A DNA stretch of 64,000 nt. It comes from Aradus depressus. Taxonomy: Eukaryota > Arthropoda > Insecta > Hemiptera > Aradidae. Positions 10,741 through 21,734 of the stretch are shown here, one piece after another; position 1 is the stretch's first letter, and the number at the start of each line of letters is the position of its first letter. The stretch spans positions 38,500,045 to 38,564,044 of the forward strand of contig OY759221.1 of NCBI GenBank assembly GCA_963662175.1, written 5' to 3'. A model generated the notes under the pieces. It made no database searches, was not told the origin of the DNA, and was given only the letters and a program-made list of their open reading frames with translations. Position numbers and translations under genes: made by a program.

Positions 10741-10810
10741 CTAGATTCACTAAGCATTTCTTATTAATTAGGTCTTGAGGATAACTGCAATCGCAACTGC
10801 GCATATAACT

Positions 10811-10834
10811 ATTTAAATATATATATATATATAA
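10811..10834. repeat. (AT)n microsatellite
   Basis: Alternating AT run, with no other feature nearby. Confidence 0.8.
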
Positions 10835-11210
10835 AAGTGTACATACCGTTCAGGAAATTGGGCACAAAAAACACTAATATATAAACAATGCGGAAATTAA
10901 GTAGGTTGGAATATTTAAAAATATATATATCTAGTCACTCCCGAAGTACCTTAAAAAGAGAATACGTAGAAGAGATGCACGCTGTAGAATAGCAGACCAC
11001 CGAATGCAGGATTACAGAGGGTTCGTCCCACGCCTTTCTCCCACCCTACGTCCCCCTCCAGCCGGTCGCTCGCCGATATACACTTCTATATGTCCTCCAG
11101 GCAAGTTGCCGTCGCTCATGTACACAATTTGTCTGTATTTCGGACAAATATTCACTTCAATGAGGACTATAAGATAGAATGAAGGAATAAACATTAATTT
11201 GGAGATTTTT

Positions 11211-11771
11211 ACTTCTCCAGATTTATGAAGTATAGGGGAAGTTATATAATCTGTCAAAAATTCGACGTTGAGTTTTCAACGGAATTCAATGTTTTCCGAC
11301 CTACAGATTCCAAATATGAAATGTATGACATATATAATATGTCAACACGAAATTTTAAATATGAATCCGAAAATCGATCAAAGAGAAGGGGAGGCTTAAC
11401 ACAGAAAACTCTAATAACTGCAGATAGAAAGAATGTATCGACACAAAATTTTAAATGTAAATTCAAAACTCCATAAGGACGACATATTTCAATTTTCAGC
11501 GGAATCGGCCCAAGGGAAGAGGGGAATCAGAGGGGGCTCAACTTAATAACCCCAATAACTGCCGATGGAGTGAATATTTCGACATGAAATTTCATATTTA
11601 AAGTAAAAATCCCATGAACAATCCTGAAATTTAACAGGTATTACCTGTTAAATTTCAGGAAAATCAGCTGTTCAGAGGTGGGGTCGACTGGTTTTGGAGA
11701 AGGAGTGATAGGTTAATTGATTAATTCGTTCTGGGGAAGTAGTGATTCACCGACAACTTTTTTTTTTTTTG
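11211..11771 (+). mobile_element. family T, near-complete copy
   Basis: The left end ACTTCTCCAG (11,211) and the right end CTGGGGAAGT (11,731-11,740) are inverted relatives of each other, which suggests short terminal inverted repeats. Beyond the right end lies CACCGACAACT and a T-run that recurs in every copy. About 530 bp separate the termini, and no transposase frame exists. The copy serves as the reference for family T in this window. Its class (TIR element, or a retroposed unit read from the other strand with an A-tail) is not settled. Confidence 0.65.
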
Positions 11772-12116
11772 CTTTTGGTAGGAAAGTAAACATGAAACAG
11801 TGAAAAATCAAGTAATTTTTGGACGATCTCACAACTTCCCTTATACCACGAGAGGGTCTGGTAATCTTATACTTTGCCTCGGATGACTAAATATCTGAAC
11901 CCGAGGCTGCCTAATGATATGTATTTATTTCAAGAGTAACGACTCGTTAAGACCCAGACCTCCAGATCGGATTACAGAAGGCATATATCAGACCAAACAT
12001 CAGACTAATTCCAACATTTTTTTTGGTTAATTTTTCAGTACGTTGGTATTACCATAAGAAAAAAAAGTATATGGATCACTTTCAATTAGATGTTTTTTTT
12101 TCATTACACAGAGAAA

Positions 12117-12235
12117 AATATATTCTTGCGGCAAAAAACAATGTTCTTGCGGCACAGCAATTTTCCTCGTGTGGCAAGAAGAGTTTCTTTTCACCGTAAA
12201 AAGATTTATTCTTGCCGCAAGAAGAAAGATCTTAT
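12117..12235. repeat. short palindrome array, left end of TIR element
   Basis: Variants of TTCTTGCGGCAAGAA recur at roughly 25-35 bp spacing (near 12,124, 12,148, 12,165 and 12,210). Each unit is close to self-complementary. Confidence 0.65.
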
Positions 12236-12892
12236 GTGCAGAAGTTTAAGTTTTTTTAAAGTAAAATGATGCATTATATTATTGCATTTTATTATTACAA
12301 ATAATATTATAACAATTATATGTTAATTAATTAATCACCTTAAATATATATTATTTTAATTTTTACAAAATTTGTATTATTTCTTAATGAATGATGTATA
12401 AAACTGGGAGAGAATACAAAATTGTTCAGTTCAGTAAAAAAGTGTAATGTATAAAAATATATAAAACACGATGACTCTTGGTATTTTTGTATACCAAGAA
12501 TGAATGTCTTATAATAAAGTAATAATCGACTGAATACATTAATTCGAATTAATCTATTCCCATAGGTAATAATATTACTAAGAATAATAAGATGCTAAAA
12601 TAAAAAAATATCTTATCAAATTATTCCTTTTGATAAAATACAAAATATTTCTGAAATAATAAATTTCATCATTTCATACACCAAATTAGTAAAATATTAC
12701 ATGTTCTTTACAATATTTTTTTAAATTTATAGTTGCATCTGTTTCTAAATAGCGTTGAACTCCAAAACTATAGTTCAACTTATCATTCTTAATTATAATC
12801 TAAAAATCTAATAAAAAAAAATTAGAGTTGAATTGTACTGGTTAAAATATTTAAAAAAAATACATATATACTCTAGAAAAACGTCTATTTGC

Positions 12893-13065
12893 AACAACAA
12901 GACATTTTCTTGCGACAAGAAAGTTGGTTTTCTTGCGGTAAGAGGAATACTTCTTGTAGCAAGAAGATTACTCTTCTTGCGGTTAGAAGATTTACTTTCT
13001 TGCGGCAAAAAGAAAAATCTTCTCGCTGCAAGTAAGTCTTCTTGCTGTAAGAAGATATCTTATTG
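12893..13065. repeat. short palindrome array, right part of TIR element
   Basis: About eight variants of CTTGCGGCAAGAA, including CTTGCGACAAGAA, CTTGCGGTAAGA and CTTGCTGTAAGA, follow each other every 20-30 bp. The overlapping open frames on both strands are by-products of this simple repeat. Confidence 0.65.
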
Positions 13066-13170
13066 ATATTTAACATTTTTGCAGAGTGATTGTGAAACAC
13101 TTAATAAATTATAAAGAAAACACGAATGTTTTTTTTTTAATATTGTCAATTACACAAGATATATAAAATA

Positions 13171-13210
13171 TATGGGAGTACTTTCGGTATTGCTACCATC
13201 TTCAGCCACG
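13171..13210 (-). ncRNA. hammerhead-like motif, left arm
   Basis: Read on the minus strand, it has CTGAAGA (13,199-13,205), a short hairpin GGT/ACC, GAAA (13,182-13,185), the palindrome GTAC and then TC. Helix I pairs GTGG with CCAT. It mirrors the copy at 13,556. Confidence 0.5.
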
Positions 13211-13555
13211 ACTTAACAAAGACTAAATGGAGGTTCAACTATTTTTACAATCTAGCCGGTAGGTAGGTACCCTTACTTAGCCCCCCAAGGGGGTTTCCTA
13301 TCCCGTCCCAAATCGGAATCCCAATAACAGGTGTGGGTTGATTAAAATACACAAATATGATGTATACCATACTGCTTCGGAGTTTTTGTTATTGGGATTC
13401 CGATTTGGGACGGAGGTTCGTTTTTGATGTTTCACATATTTGAAGAATTAACGGTACAGGAGGGATGGGAAACCCCCATGAGGGGCTGAGAAAGGGTACC
13501 TACCTACCGGTTAGATTGTAAAAATAGTTGAACTTCCATTTAGTATTTGTTAAGT

Positions 13556-13595
13556 TGTGGCTGAAGATGGTAGCAAAACCGAAAGTACTCCCATA
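13556..13595 (+). ncRNA. hammerhead-like motif, right arm
   Basis: CTGAAGA (13,561-13,567), hairpin GGT/ACC, GAAA (13,581-13,584), palindrome GTAC and the cleavage dinucleotide TC are all in place. Helix I (TGTGG with CCATA, one wobble) gives five pairs. One extra T stands between the core and helix II, as in the other copies of this window. Confidence 0.55.
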
Positions 13596-13934
13596 TATTT
13601 TATATATCTTGTGAAATAGACAATATTTTAAAAAACATTCGTGTTTTCTTTATAAGATATCTTATTGCCGCAAGAATATTGTTTTCTCCGTGTATAATAG
13701 AAACGGAAATAAATTTAAAAAAATTTAATTCAAGGAAAAACAGAATAATACCTAAAAAAAAAAAAATATTGAGTTATTATAAAAATAATTATAACAAATA
13801 AATCATGATTTTATAATTACCTAAGCATGGTTAGTGATAGTGGACTTAAAATGGAGTATGAAAGTTGATGATTTTAAATCAAGTTGCTAAATTTAAATTT
13901 AATTAAAAATAAAATTAAACAATATTACACATTG

Positions 13935-14664
13935 AAAAAGTTGTCGGTGAATCACCGGCTATGAACTTCCCCAGCAAAAATTAATAAATTACGTTTTCAC
14001 TCATTCTCCAATCGACCGTTTGGGCTAAAACGTTACATACGAGTATGACTTACATAGTGGCTTCTGAATCCTCATACTAAATTTTGTGTCGATACATTCA
14101 TTACAGCAGTTAGTAGGGTATTTAAGTCGAGCATCTCTTCTCTGGTCCTTAGAAGGTTCTGAATACACGTATAAAATTTCGTGACGATGCATTCATTCTA
14201 GCGGGAGTTTAGAGACACAACACGCAGACAGGTAGACATATTTTTGTTTAATTTTTTGAATTAGGAGATTGAAAAACATACAATTTCGTGGAAAATTGCG
14301 TATCATATTTTTGACCGATTACATAATTTCTTCGTACAGCTGGGAAAGTAAAAATGTCTACCTGTCTGCATGTGTGTGTCTGTGAACACGATAACTCCTG
14401 ATAGAATGAATGTATCCATACTGAATTTTATTTGTGTATCCAGAACCCCATAAGGACGACATCTATTAATGTTTTGCCAAATGGGCCAAAAAGACGGGGG
14501 GATTAGGGGGTGACACAAAAACTCTGAGAACAGTTGTTAGAATAAACATATTGACAAGAAATTTCTTATGCAATTTCAAAACCCCAAGAGAAAATACCTC
14601 TGAAAACTCAACATCGAATTGTTGACTGCTTACATAACTTCCCCCATACTTCGTTGGGGTAGAA
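13935..14664. repeat. family T copies in inverted arrangement
   Basis: A minus-oriented copy starts with AAAAAGTTGTCGGTGAATCA and GAACTTCCCCAGC and reaches a left end near 14,345. It then turns into plus-oriented text (GTGAACACGATAACTCCTGA) and finally into another minus-oriented left end (CATACTTCGTTGGGGTAG). The arms can fold back on each other. The open frames across it are repeat-derived. Confidence 0.65.
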
Positions 14665-14950
14665 AATAATGCGGGGGCTAGGAAACGAAATTATTCAACA
14701 TTAGCATTGTGATCCCACGCAGAATACCGCCTATCTAGACAATAACAAATCTAATATAGGTATAATCAGCTGTTTTCATTATATAACTCTAGTCTACAGG
14801 TACAGTGTTGATAGTATTAAATTGAAATATTTATGGTGGTAGTAGTCGCGGCCTTATGAATAAGGCAAATCTGAGTTAGCATTCTGAGAGGTCGAACAGA
14901 TAGACCTTATGGAAAAGAGAACATTCTTGTAAAAGGCAGAGAGAGATCTT

Positions 14951-15985
14951 GTGGTAGATAAAACGACTATGAAGAATATCTGCCAAGCTTCCGGTACTCA
15001 TTGTTCTTCTGGGATGATCAATGTTCAGAATGCAACCTCTGAGAGCGATCCAGTACCTCCCTTACTCTTCAATATTACTCTGGAGAAAGCTATTAGGGGC
15101 ATCCGCACGATTCATAATGGGAAGATCTATAACAGGCTCAGTCAACATCTCGCGTATGCAGACGATGTGGTCATTACCGATGTTTTCAAGGAATCTGATG
15201 AGGAGTCTAGAAGGGTAGGTCTTCATGTCAACGAGGGCAAGTCTAAGTACAGGAGAACCACGAGGAAGGATGTAAGAGATTTTCTTAAACTTCTCTGGGA
15301 TGTTCCATTGTTGATTAATTCCGGCATTTCTTCCAGAATTGTCTTTGTCAATACTTCGGGACTCTTACACGTCCCTTCTTCCGGTCACTATGAACCATTC
15401 ATAGTGACCGGAAGAAGGGACTTGTAAGAGTCCCGAAATATTGTCGGAAAAAATAATAAGAAAGCACCTCTGGAAGAAATGCCGGAATTAACCAACAAGG
15501 ATGTAAGAGACAGGTGTCCGGGTGGATAGCTGGAAATACCTGGGGCCATTATCACAGAGAGGAATGATGCTAAATGAGAAATCAAAGCGAGGATAATGGA
15601 TAATAGTGCTACCGGTCACTACAGAAGGTGCTCGAATCGAGACGCCAAAATAACCATTTATAAGACAGTCCTGAGATAGGTCGTCACATATGCAAAAGAA
15701 ACCTGGGTCCTGACTAGGAGGGAAGAAGCCTTTCTCAGTTCGGGGGAGAGGTAAGTTATTGAGGAAGATATACTACCCCTGAGGGGGATAAATGGAGGAC
15801 GGACTTGGTGGCCATCGTGAAGCAAGAGTGGCTGCAATGGCTAGGACATCTACAGACGATACTCCTCCTACAGGCGCACCCCGGAGAACGGAGAAGAAGA
15901 GGGATACGTTGGCTGGAGGACGATCTCAGAACGATGGGTGTGAGAAGGTAGCCGTTGCAGAGGCCCAGCTTCTACAAGGACCGTA
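14951..15985 (+). pseudogene. non-LTR reverse transcriptase, decayed C-terminal half
   Basis: The opening frame contains PPLLFNITLEKAIRGI and, near 15,153-15,176, AYADDVVI, which is RT catalytic motif C with its two Asp residues. After an interruption at 15,280-15,496 the protein resumes with AIITERNDA, then KITIYKTVLR and ETWVLTRREEAFLS. It finishes in another frame with RRRGIRWLEDDLRTMG, a late motif of such LINE proteins. There are at least three frame changes and several stops (for example after VLR), so it cannot make an enzyme. The N-terminal half, with the endonuclease, is missing upstream. The closest group is uncertain; the wording is RTE- or CR1-like rather than Jockey-like. Confidence 0.8.
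15280..15496. mobile_element. 217-bp foldback insertion inside the RT relic
   Basis: The 14-bp sequence AAGGATGTAAGAGA is found just before (15,266-15,279) and just after (15,497-15,510) the insert. Its arms, from about 15,310 and to 15,496, are inverted copies: TTAATTCCGGCATTTCTTCC on the left is mirrored by GGAAGAAATGCCGGAATTAA on the right, and the centre is a tight hairpin at TTCATAGTGACCGG. Each arm holds text like GGAAGAAGGGAC, a short hairpin and CCCGAA, which resembles a damaged hammerhead core. About 30 bp at the left lie outside the inverted arms. Confidence 0.7.
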
Positions 15986-16317
15986 GCGCCAGCGGAAGAT
16001 AAAGTAACTAAGTGTGCCTTCCTCAGGGATATATTGACATTATACAACAGTAATAAGTTTATATAAGTAAAAATAAAACTATAAAAAACTAGTTTAACTA
16101 AAAAAACAATCTACAACATAACAGAATAAACATTTTTAAGATGAAACAAAATATTCTATTGCAATATTATTATCGTCAGAGGCTTCCTTACTTGGGGTCT
16201 ATTTGCGACATAAGAATAATTATTAATTTATTTATTTTCCAATTTTACACGATTAATGACCCAGCCAGTCTAGAATAAAACTAATATTTGCTCTCCAGCT
16301 AATATACTATACTTATG
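15986..16317. other. no feature recognised
   Basis: AT-rich DNA after the RT relic, possibly its 3' untranslated part. I see no second gene. Confidence 0.4.
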
Positions 16318-16960
16318 TGAGGTAGAGGGGAAGTTATGTAATCGGTCAGATATTCGGTATTGAGTTTTCATCGGAATTTCATGGTTTCTGATTCCCTGGA
16401 TCGAAAAATGAAAAAAAAAGTTCTGTTTGCGTGTCTAGGTGTGCCTCCAAAGCCAAACGACCATTTGGGATAGAAATAATATCCGAATTATAGTGGCTTC
16501 TAAATCAAAATGAACTCATAGAATATTTGGGTCGAGCCCCTTCTCTGGTCTCCCCCCTTCCCTTTGTCCGATTTCGCGGAAGATTAATAGCTATAGTTCT
16601 TGTGGGATATTGAATTTAAATATCAAATTTCATGTCAGTAAATTCATTACATCGCGGTTATTGGGGTTTTAGAGTTCAGACCCACTCAGTCTATTCTCCC
16701 CTTCAGCTGATTCTGCTCAAAATTAATAGGTGACGTTCTTGTAGGGCTTTGAATATACATGCATATGAAATTTCGTGTCGTTACATTAATACTATCGGGA
16801 GTTATCGTGTTCACAAACGCACACAGACAGTAATTTTTTTTCCATTTTTGAATCTGGATGTCGGAAAACATGAAATTTGCTTGAAAACTCTAAATCTCTG
16901 ATCAATTACATAACTACCTGAATTACTGAACGATTACATAACCCGTAGGGCGGGAGAAGT
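16318..16960. repeat. family T foldback copy
   Basis: It opens with a plus-strand left end (GAGGGGAAGTTATGTAATCG) and closes with minus-strand left ends (GATCAATTACATAACTACC and CGATTACATAACCCGTAGGG). In between are minus-oriented body segments. The result is an inverted structure like that at 13,935. Confidence 0.6.
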
Positions 16961-17348
16961 AAAAAAAAAGTTTGTTTCATTTACTTACCTTTAATATGGG
17001 TGCTTTCTTGACTTATCTATCTATTTCGTCTAAAATAAAAACACTGAAATGAAAACAGAACAAAACAACCGAAGGAACGAAAGATGAGGCATAGTACTCG
17101 TATACAGGGTAATGAGAGAGACCTGGTAGACACTGAGTTATCTGTGAAGATAACAGGGAGTCTATCTGTCTACTGCATTCTCATCGGTTATCTGAGTAGC
17201 AGTGCATTGTGCTGGAGTCTGCAACAACATGCAGTTAGACAAACAACCAACAAACAAACAGACAAACAATAGCAATATTGGTAGCCTATCTGATAGTTTG
17301 AAAACAGGAAACCTTTCTGTTCAACAATATACTCCTAAAATACTATTT

Positions 17349-17548
17349 ACTTCCCCAGTTATACGAAGTACAGGAGAAGTTACGTAATCGGTAAGAAGTT
17401 TGATGTGAAATTTTGCATGGGAATTTCATGTTTTCCGACCTCAGTTTCCAAAAATGAAAAAAAAAATGTCTGTCTGCCTGTGAGTGATTGTGAACACGAT
17501 ACCTCCCGATAGAATAAATGTATAAACAATACATTGTATATGTGTATA
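17349..17548 (+). repeat. family T, left-end copy
   Basis: It starts with ACTTCCCCAGTTATACGAAG and keeps family order as far as CTCCCGATAGAATAAATG, after which unrelated T-rich sequence begins. Confidence 0.75.
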
Positions 17549-18076
17549 CAAACCATCTGTTCCAATTCCTCTTCCATATACAATCCTCTCCCTCCGATTA
17601 TCCTTTCATTCCCCTTCTTTTGTATTTTCCTATATTTATCATCAATTCTTACTATCTCTGTTTATTTATTGACTTCATTTTAGTATTCCATCTGTTTCTC
17701 TTAAATTAATATTATTTCAAACCGTCTGGGCATCCTCCCCTTTTTAATTTATCTCTTTTTCTTCATTATACTATATATCTATTTTCTATTTAGTTAAGGT
17801 AATAATTTAAATATTTATCTATTTTTTTCATCTATTTATATGTATATTTATTACTGTACGATTTAAGTTTTATTGTTTGTTTGTATTTCTTTTTAAGGCT
17901 AACTGATATTTTATTTTATTGTTCCTTTCTCTTTGACTCTGTATTTATTTATTCTTAGGGGACTTAGGTCCAAGAATAAAATTTCTTTTCATTTCATTTT
18001 CTTTTCATTTCATTTCAGAATCCTCTAGAGACGAACATGTTATGTTTTAAAGGAAATAAATATTATTCTTATTAAT
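17549..18076. other. T-rich DNA ending in a LINE-like tail
   Basis: Pyrimidine- and T-rich sequence runs into ATTCTTAGGGGACTTAGGTCC and then TTTCATTTCATTTTC. A similar ending occurs on the minus strand near 61,985-62,060, so this is probably the 3' end of a dispersed element. No frame worth calling is present. Confidence 0.4.
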
Positions 18077-20424
18077 TCAAAAAATGTCTGCCAAGTAGTA
18101 ATACGAAGTTTCCATGCTATATGATAGATTTTGTTGAACAAATTTTATGACAAAAAGTACCCTTCCTCAAAAAATGTCTGCCAAGTAGTAATACGAAGTT
18201 TCCATGCTATATGATAGATTTTGTTGAACAAATTTTATGACAAAAAGTACCCTTCCTCAAAAAATGTCTGCCAAGTAATAATACGAAGTTTCCATGCTAT
18301 ATGATAGATTTTGTTGAACAAATTTTATGACAAAAAGTACCCTTCCTCAAAAAATGTCTGCCAAGTAGTAATACGAAGTTTCCATGCTATATGATAGATT
18401 TTGTTGAACAAATTTTATGACAAAAAGTACCCTTCCTCAAAAAATGTCTGCCAAGTAATAATACGAAGTTTCCATGCTATATGATAGATTTTGTTGAACA
18501 AATTTTATGACAAAAAGTACCCTTCCTCAAAAAATGTCTGCCAAGTAGTAATACCAAGCTTCCATGCTATATGATAGATTTTGTTGAACAAATTTTATGA
18601 CAAAAAGTACCCTTCCTCAAAAAATGTCTGCCAAGTAGTAATACCAAGCTTCCATGCTATATGATAGATTTTGTTGAACAAATTTTATGACAAAAAGTAC
18701 CCTTCCTCAAAAAATGTCTGCCAAGTAGTAATACGAAGTTTCCATGCTATATGATAGATTTTGTTGAACAAATTTTATGACAAAAAGTACCCTTCCTCAA
18801 AAAATGTCTGCCAAGTAATAATACGAAGTTTCCATGCTATATGATAGATTTTGTTGAACAAATTTTATGACAAAAAGTACCCTTCCTCAAAAAATGTCTG
18901 CCAAGTAGTAATACCAAGCTTCCATGCTATATGATAGATTTTGTTGAACAAATTTTATGACAAAAAGTACCCTTCCTCAAAAAATGTCTGCCAAGTAGTA
19001 ATACGAAGTTTCCATGCTATATGATAGATTTTGTTGAACAAATTTTATGACAAAAAGTACCCTTCCTCAAAAAATGTCTGCCAAGTAATAATACGAAGTT
19101 TCCATGCTATATGATAGATTTTGTTGAACAAATTTTATGACAAAAAGTACCCTTCCTCAAAAAATGTCTGCCAAGTAGTAATACCAAGCTTCCATGCTAT
19201 ATGATAGATTTTGTTGAACAAATTTTATGACAAAAAGTACCCTTCCTCAAAAAATGTCTGCCAAGTAGTAATACCAAGCTTCCATGCTATATGATAGATT
19301 TTGTTGAACAAATTTTATGACAAAAAGTACCCTTCCTCAAAAAATGTCTGCCAAGTAGTAATACCAAGCTTCCATGCTATATGATAGATTTTGTTGAACA
19401 AATTTTATGACAAAAAGTACCCTTCCTCAAAAAATGTCTGCCAAGTAGTAATACGAAGTTTCCATGCTATATGATAGATTTTGTTGAACAAATTTTATGA
19501 CAAAAAGTACCCTTCCTCAAAAAATGTCTGCCAAGTAGTAATACGAAGCTTCCATGCTATATGATAGATTTTGTTGAACAAATTTTATGACAAAAAGTAC
19601 CCTTCCTCAAAAAATATCTGCCAAGTAGTAATACGAAGCTTCCATGCTATATGATAGATTTTGTTGAACAAATTTTATGACAAAAAGTACCCTTCCTCAA
19701 AAAATGTCTGCCAAGTAGTAATACGAAGCTTCCATGCTATATGATAGATTTTGTTGAACAAATTTTATGACAAAAAGTACCCTTCCTCAAAAAATGTCTG
19801 CCAAGTAGTAATACGAAGCTTCCATGGTATATGATAGATTTTGTTGAACAAATTTTATGACAAAAAGTACCCTTCCTCAAAAAATGTCTGCCAAGTAGTA
19901 ATACGAAGTTTCCATGCTATATGATAGATTTTGTTGAACAAATTTTATGACAAAAAGTACCCTTTCTCAAAAAATGTCTGCCAAGTAGTAATACGAAGCT
20001 TCCATGCTATATGATAGATTTTGTTGAACAAATTTTATGACAAAAAGTACCCTTCTTCAAAAAATGTCTGCCAAGTAGTAATACGAAGCTTCCATGCTAT
20101 ATGATAGATTTTGTTGAACAAATTTTATGACAAAAAGTACCCTTCCTCAAAAAATGTCTGCCAAGTAGTAATACGAAGCTTCCATGGTATATGATAGATT
20201 TTGTTGAACAAATTTTATGACAAAAAGTACCCTTCCTCAAAAAATGTCTGCCAAGTAGTAATACGAAGTTTCCATGCTATATGATAGATTTTGTTGAACA
20301 AATTTTATGACAAAAAGTACCCTTCCTCAAAAAATGTCTGCCAAGTAGTAATACCAAGCTTCCATGCTATATGATAGATTTTGTTGAACAAATTTTATGA
20401 CAAAAAGTACCCTTCCTCAAAAAA
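18077..20424. repeat. satellite array: 26 copies of a 90-bp monomer
   Basis: Units start at TCAAAAAATGTCTGCCAAG and recur exactly every 90 bp from 18,077 to 20,424 with no length change. All six frames of the monomer contain stops, so it is not coding even though 90 is a multiple of three. Differences are confined to a few sites: GTAGTA or GTAATA, ACGAAGTTT, ACCAAGCTT or ACGAAGCTT, and CATGCTAT or CATGGTAT. Using these, the copies run A A B A B C C A B C A B C C C A D D D D' A D D D' A C, where D' has CATGGTAT. This shows that blocks of several monomers were copied together. Confidence 0.97.
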
Positions 20425-20480
20425 TTAATTATTTTCAGATTAACTACCCTTAAAGGGGCCATCTAGAGGCCAAGCCGAAC

Positions 20481-20616
20481 TTTGTGACTCATGCCCGGAG
20501 ACTCTTTGGTCGCTCTGGTGGACATGGGCACTAACGTAATGGCCTCGGCCGAGATTCGAACCGGCGATCTTGAGCTCAGTAGATGAGCATGCAACCTCTG
20601 CGATACCGGCGCCATC
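20481..20616 (-). mobile_element. SINE1, internally deleted copy
   Basis: The tail (GTGACTCATGCCCGG) and the head (B box GGTTCGAATCTCGG, start GGCGCCGGTATCGCAG on the minus strand) are both present. Most of the body between them is gone. The A box is altered. Confidence 0.7.
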
Positions 20617-21734
20617 ACGGAACTTATGTACTAAGTTTCTGAAGATTCTGTATAATTAAATATTATATTTAATTAAATATAGTATATATATACTAATATT
20701 GTATAATTAAATTCCATACAGACAATGTGCTTCTTCTATACTTCGAATATGCGAGAAAACAAAAAAAAAAAAAAAATTTATTCTGTTACCCTTAGGGCAC
20801 TATATTACAATATTTTTACATTTTTCTGTTATTTATTGTTTTTTTAAATTTATTTTCTATGGGAGTTACATTAATGGATGTCAAAATACAATGTTTTTAT
20901 CCCTCTTATCTTCTTATTCTTGTGTAAAATTATTAAATACTTCAATAAATTAATAGAAAAATAAGAAAAAACTACTTTTCTATTTCCATGTTCCATGTTG
21001 TTAGCTTGACTGCCCCAGGGAGGTACTTCCTGCGCCACACCCTACGTCCAAGCTCGCTGACGAATTCCTAATTTTAATTGTGTCTACAAGGTCGGGGACA
21101 GAACTACGCTTTGGTCTTAGTAGAACCAAGTCTAGCCTCAGTTTACTGATTACTAGTTGACCATTGGTCACTATAAAGAGTAGGTCATGGTCATAAACTT
21201 CACTGATGCTTAACATATGTGACACTAGTAAATTCCCATTATCTTTTCAAAAAAAAATTTTTTAATTTATTTTGCCTTAAGACTAATTGTAGTCCTATAA
21301 AGCATAATAATTAAGAAAGTATTGTAATCGTGTAAAAGACCGATATCGAGATTTGAACGGAATTTTACGCTTCAGAAGGTCCCCTCCATGAACTCGTTTT
21401 GACTATGTTCGTATGTTTGTCTGTGTGCGTAATTAGAACTTTATAATAATAATATTTATTTCCGTTACCATTGTAATTGAATACGTCATACAATTTTTTA
21501 CACCAACAACAACATTTATTTGGACCAGCAAGACATGTGCTATACACAAATATATTAAATAAAGGATTTAAAATAGGAAGTCCTGGTACAGACTTTGTTT
21601 GAGTCGCATCCCAGGAGTAGGCGCCCTAGACTGTAGTGTAGAGCACAGCCCCGGAACAATGTACAAGGCCTTCGTGGTGATTCTTCACTAGCTTCTCGAT
21701 GTGAGCTGCAAATAGAGGAACTCTGTCGCCGTTG
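20617..21734. other. no gene recognised
   Basis: AT-rich DNA with A-runs. Short minus-strand open frames at 21,001-21,225, 21,365-21,547 and 21,555-21,737 show no known domain and no coding signature. Confidence 0.4.

Larger units (their letters stand above)
13066..13653. mobile_element. inverted-repeat element with hammerhead-like motif in each arm
   Basis: The 14-bp sequence AAGATATCTTATTG occurs directly before (13,052-13,065) and after (13,654-13,667) this 588-bp block, as a target duplication would. The two halves are inverted copies of one another for most of their length: both carry the ATTGTC boundary text, ATATATAAAATATATGGGAG, the hammerhead-like core, GGTAGGTAGGTACCC and GGGATTCCGATTTGGGACG. 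No protein is encoded. Long target duplications, inverted terminal arms and hammerhead cores together fit a solo pair of Penelope-like terminal repeats, though no Penelope reverse transcriptase is present in the window. Confidence 0.65.
12107..13692. mobile_element. non-autonomous TIR element, host to a nested insertion
   Basis: The left terminus CACAGAGAAAAATATATTC and the right terminus, read on the other strand, CACGGAGAAAACAATATTC are nearly the same. Both continue into TTGCGGCAA, giving inverted repeats of about 28 bp. The dinucleotide TA sits immediately outside each end (12,105 and 13,693), consistent with a TA target duplication. Inside are two arrays of short palindromes and AT-rich DNA without a transposase. 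A 588-bp foldback element plus its duplicated target interrupts it. I cannot assign a superfamily. Confidence 0.65.

Noticed and set aside
12808..13100. Lys- and Cys-rich small proteins on both strands
   Set aside because: All are translations of the short palindrome array; both strands give similar peptides, as expected of palindromic repeats.
18077..20424. CRISPR array or repeat-protein gene
   Set aside because: There are no unique spacers, the whole 90 bp repeats, and every frame has stops.
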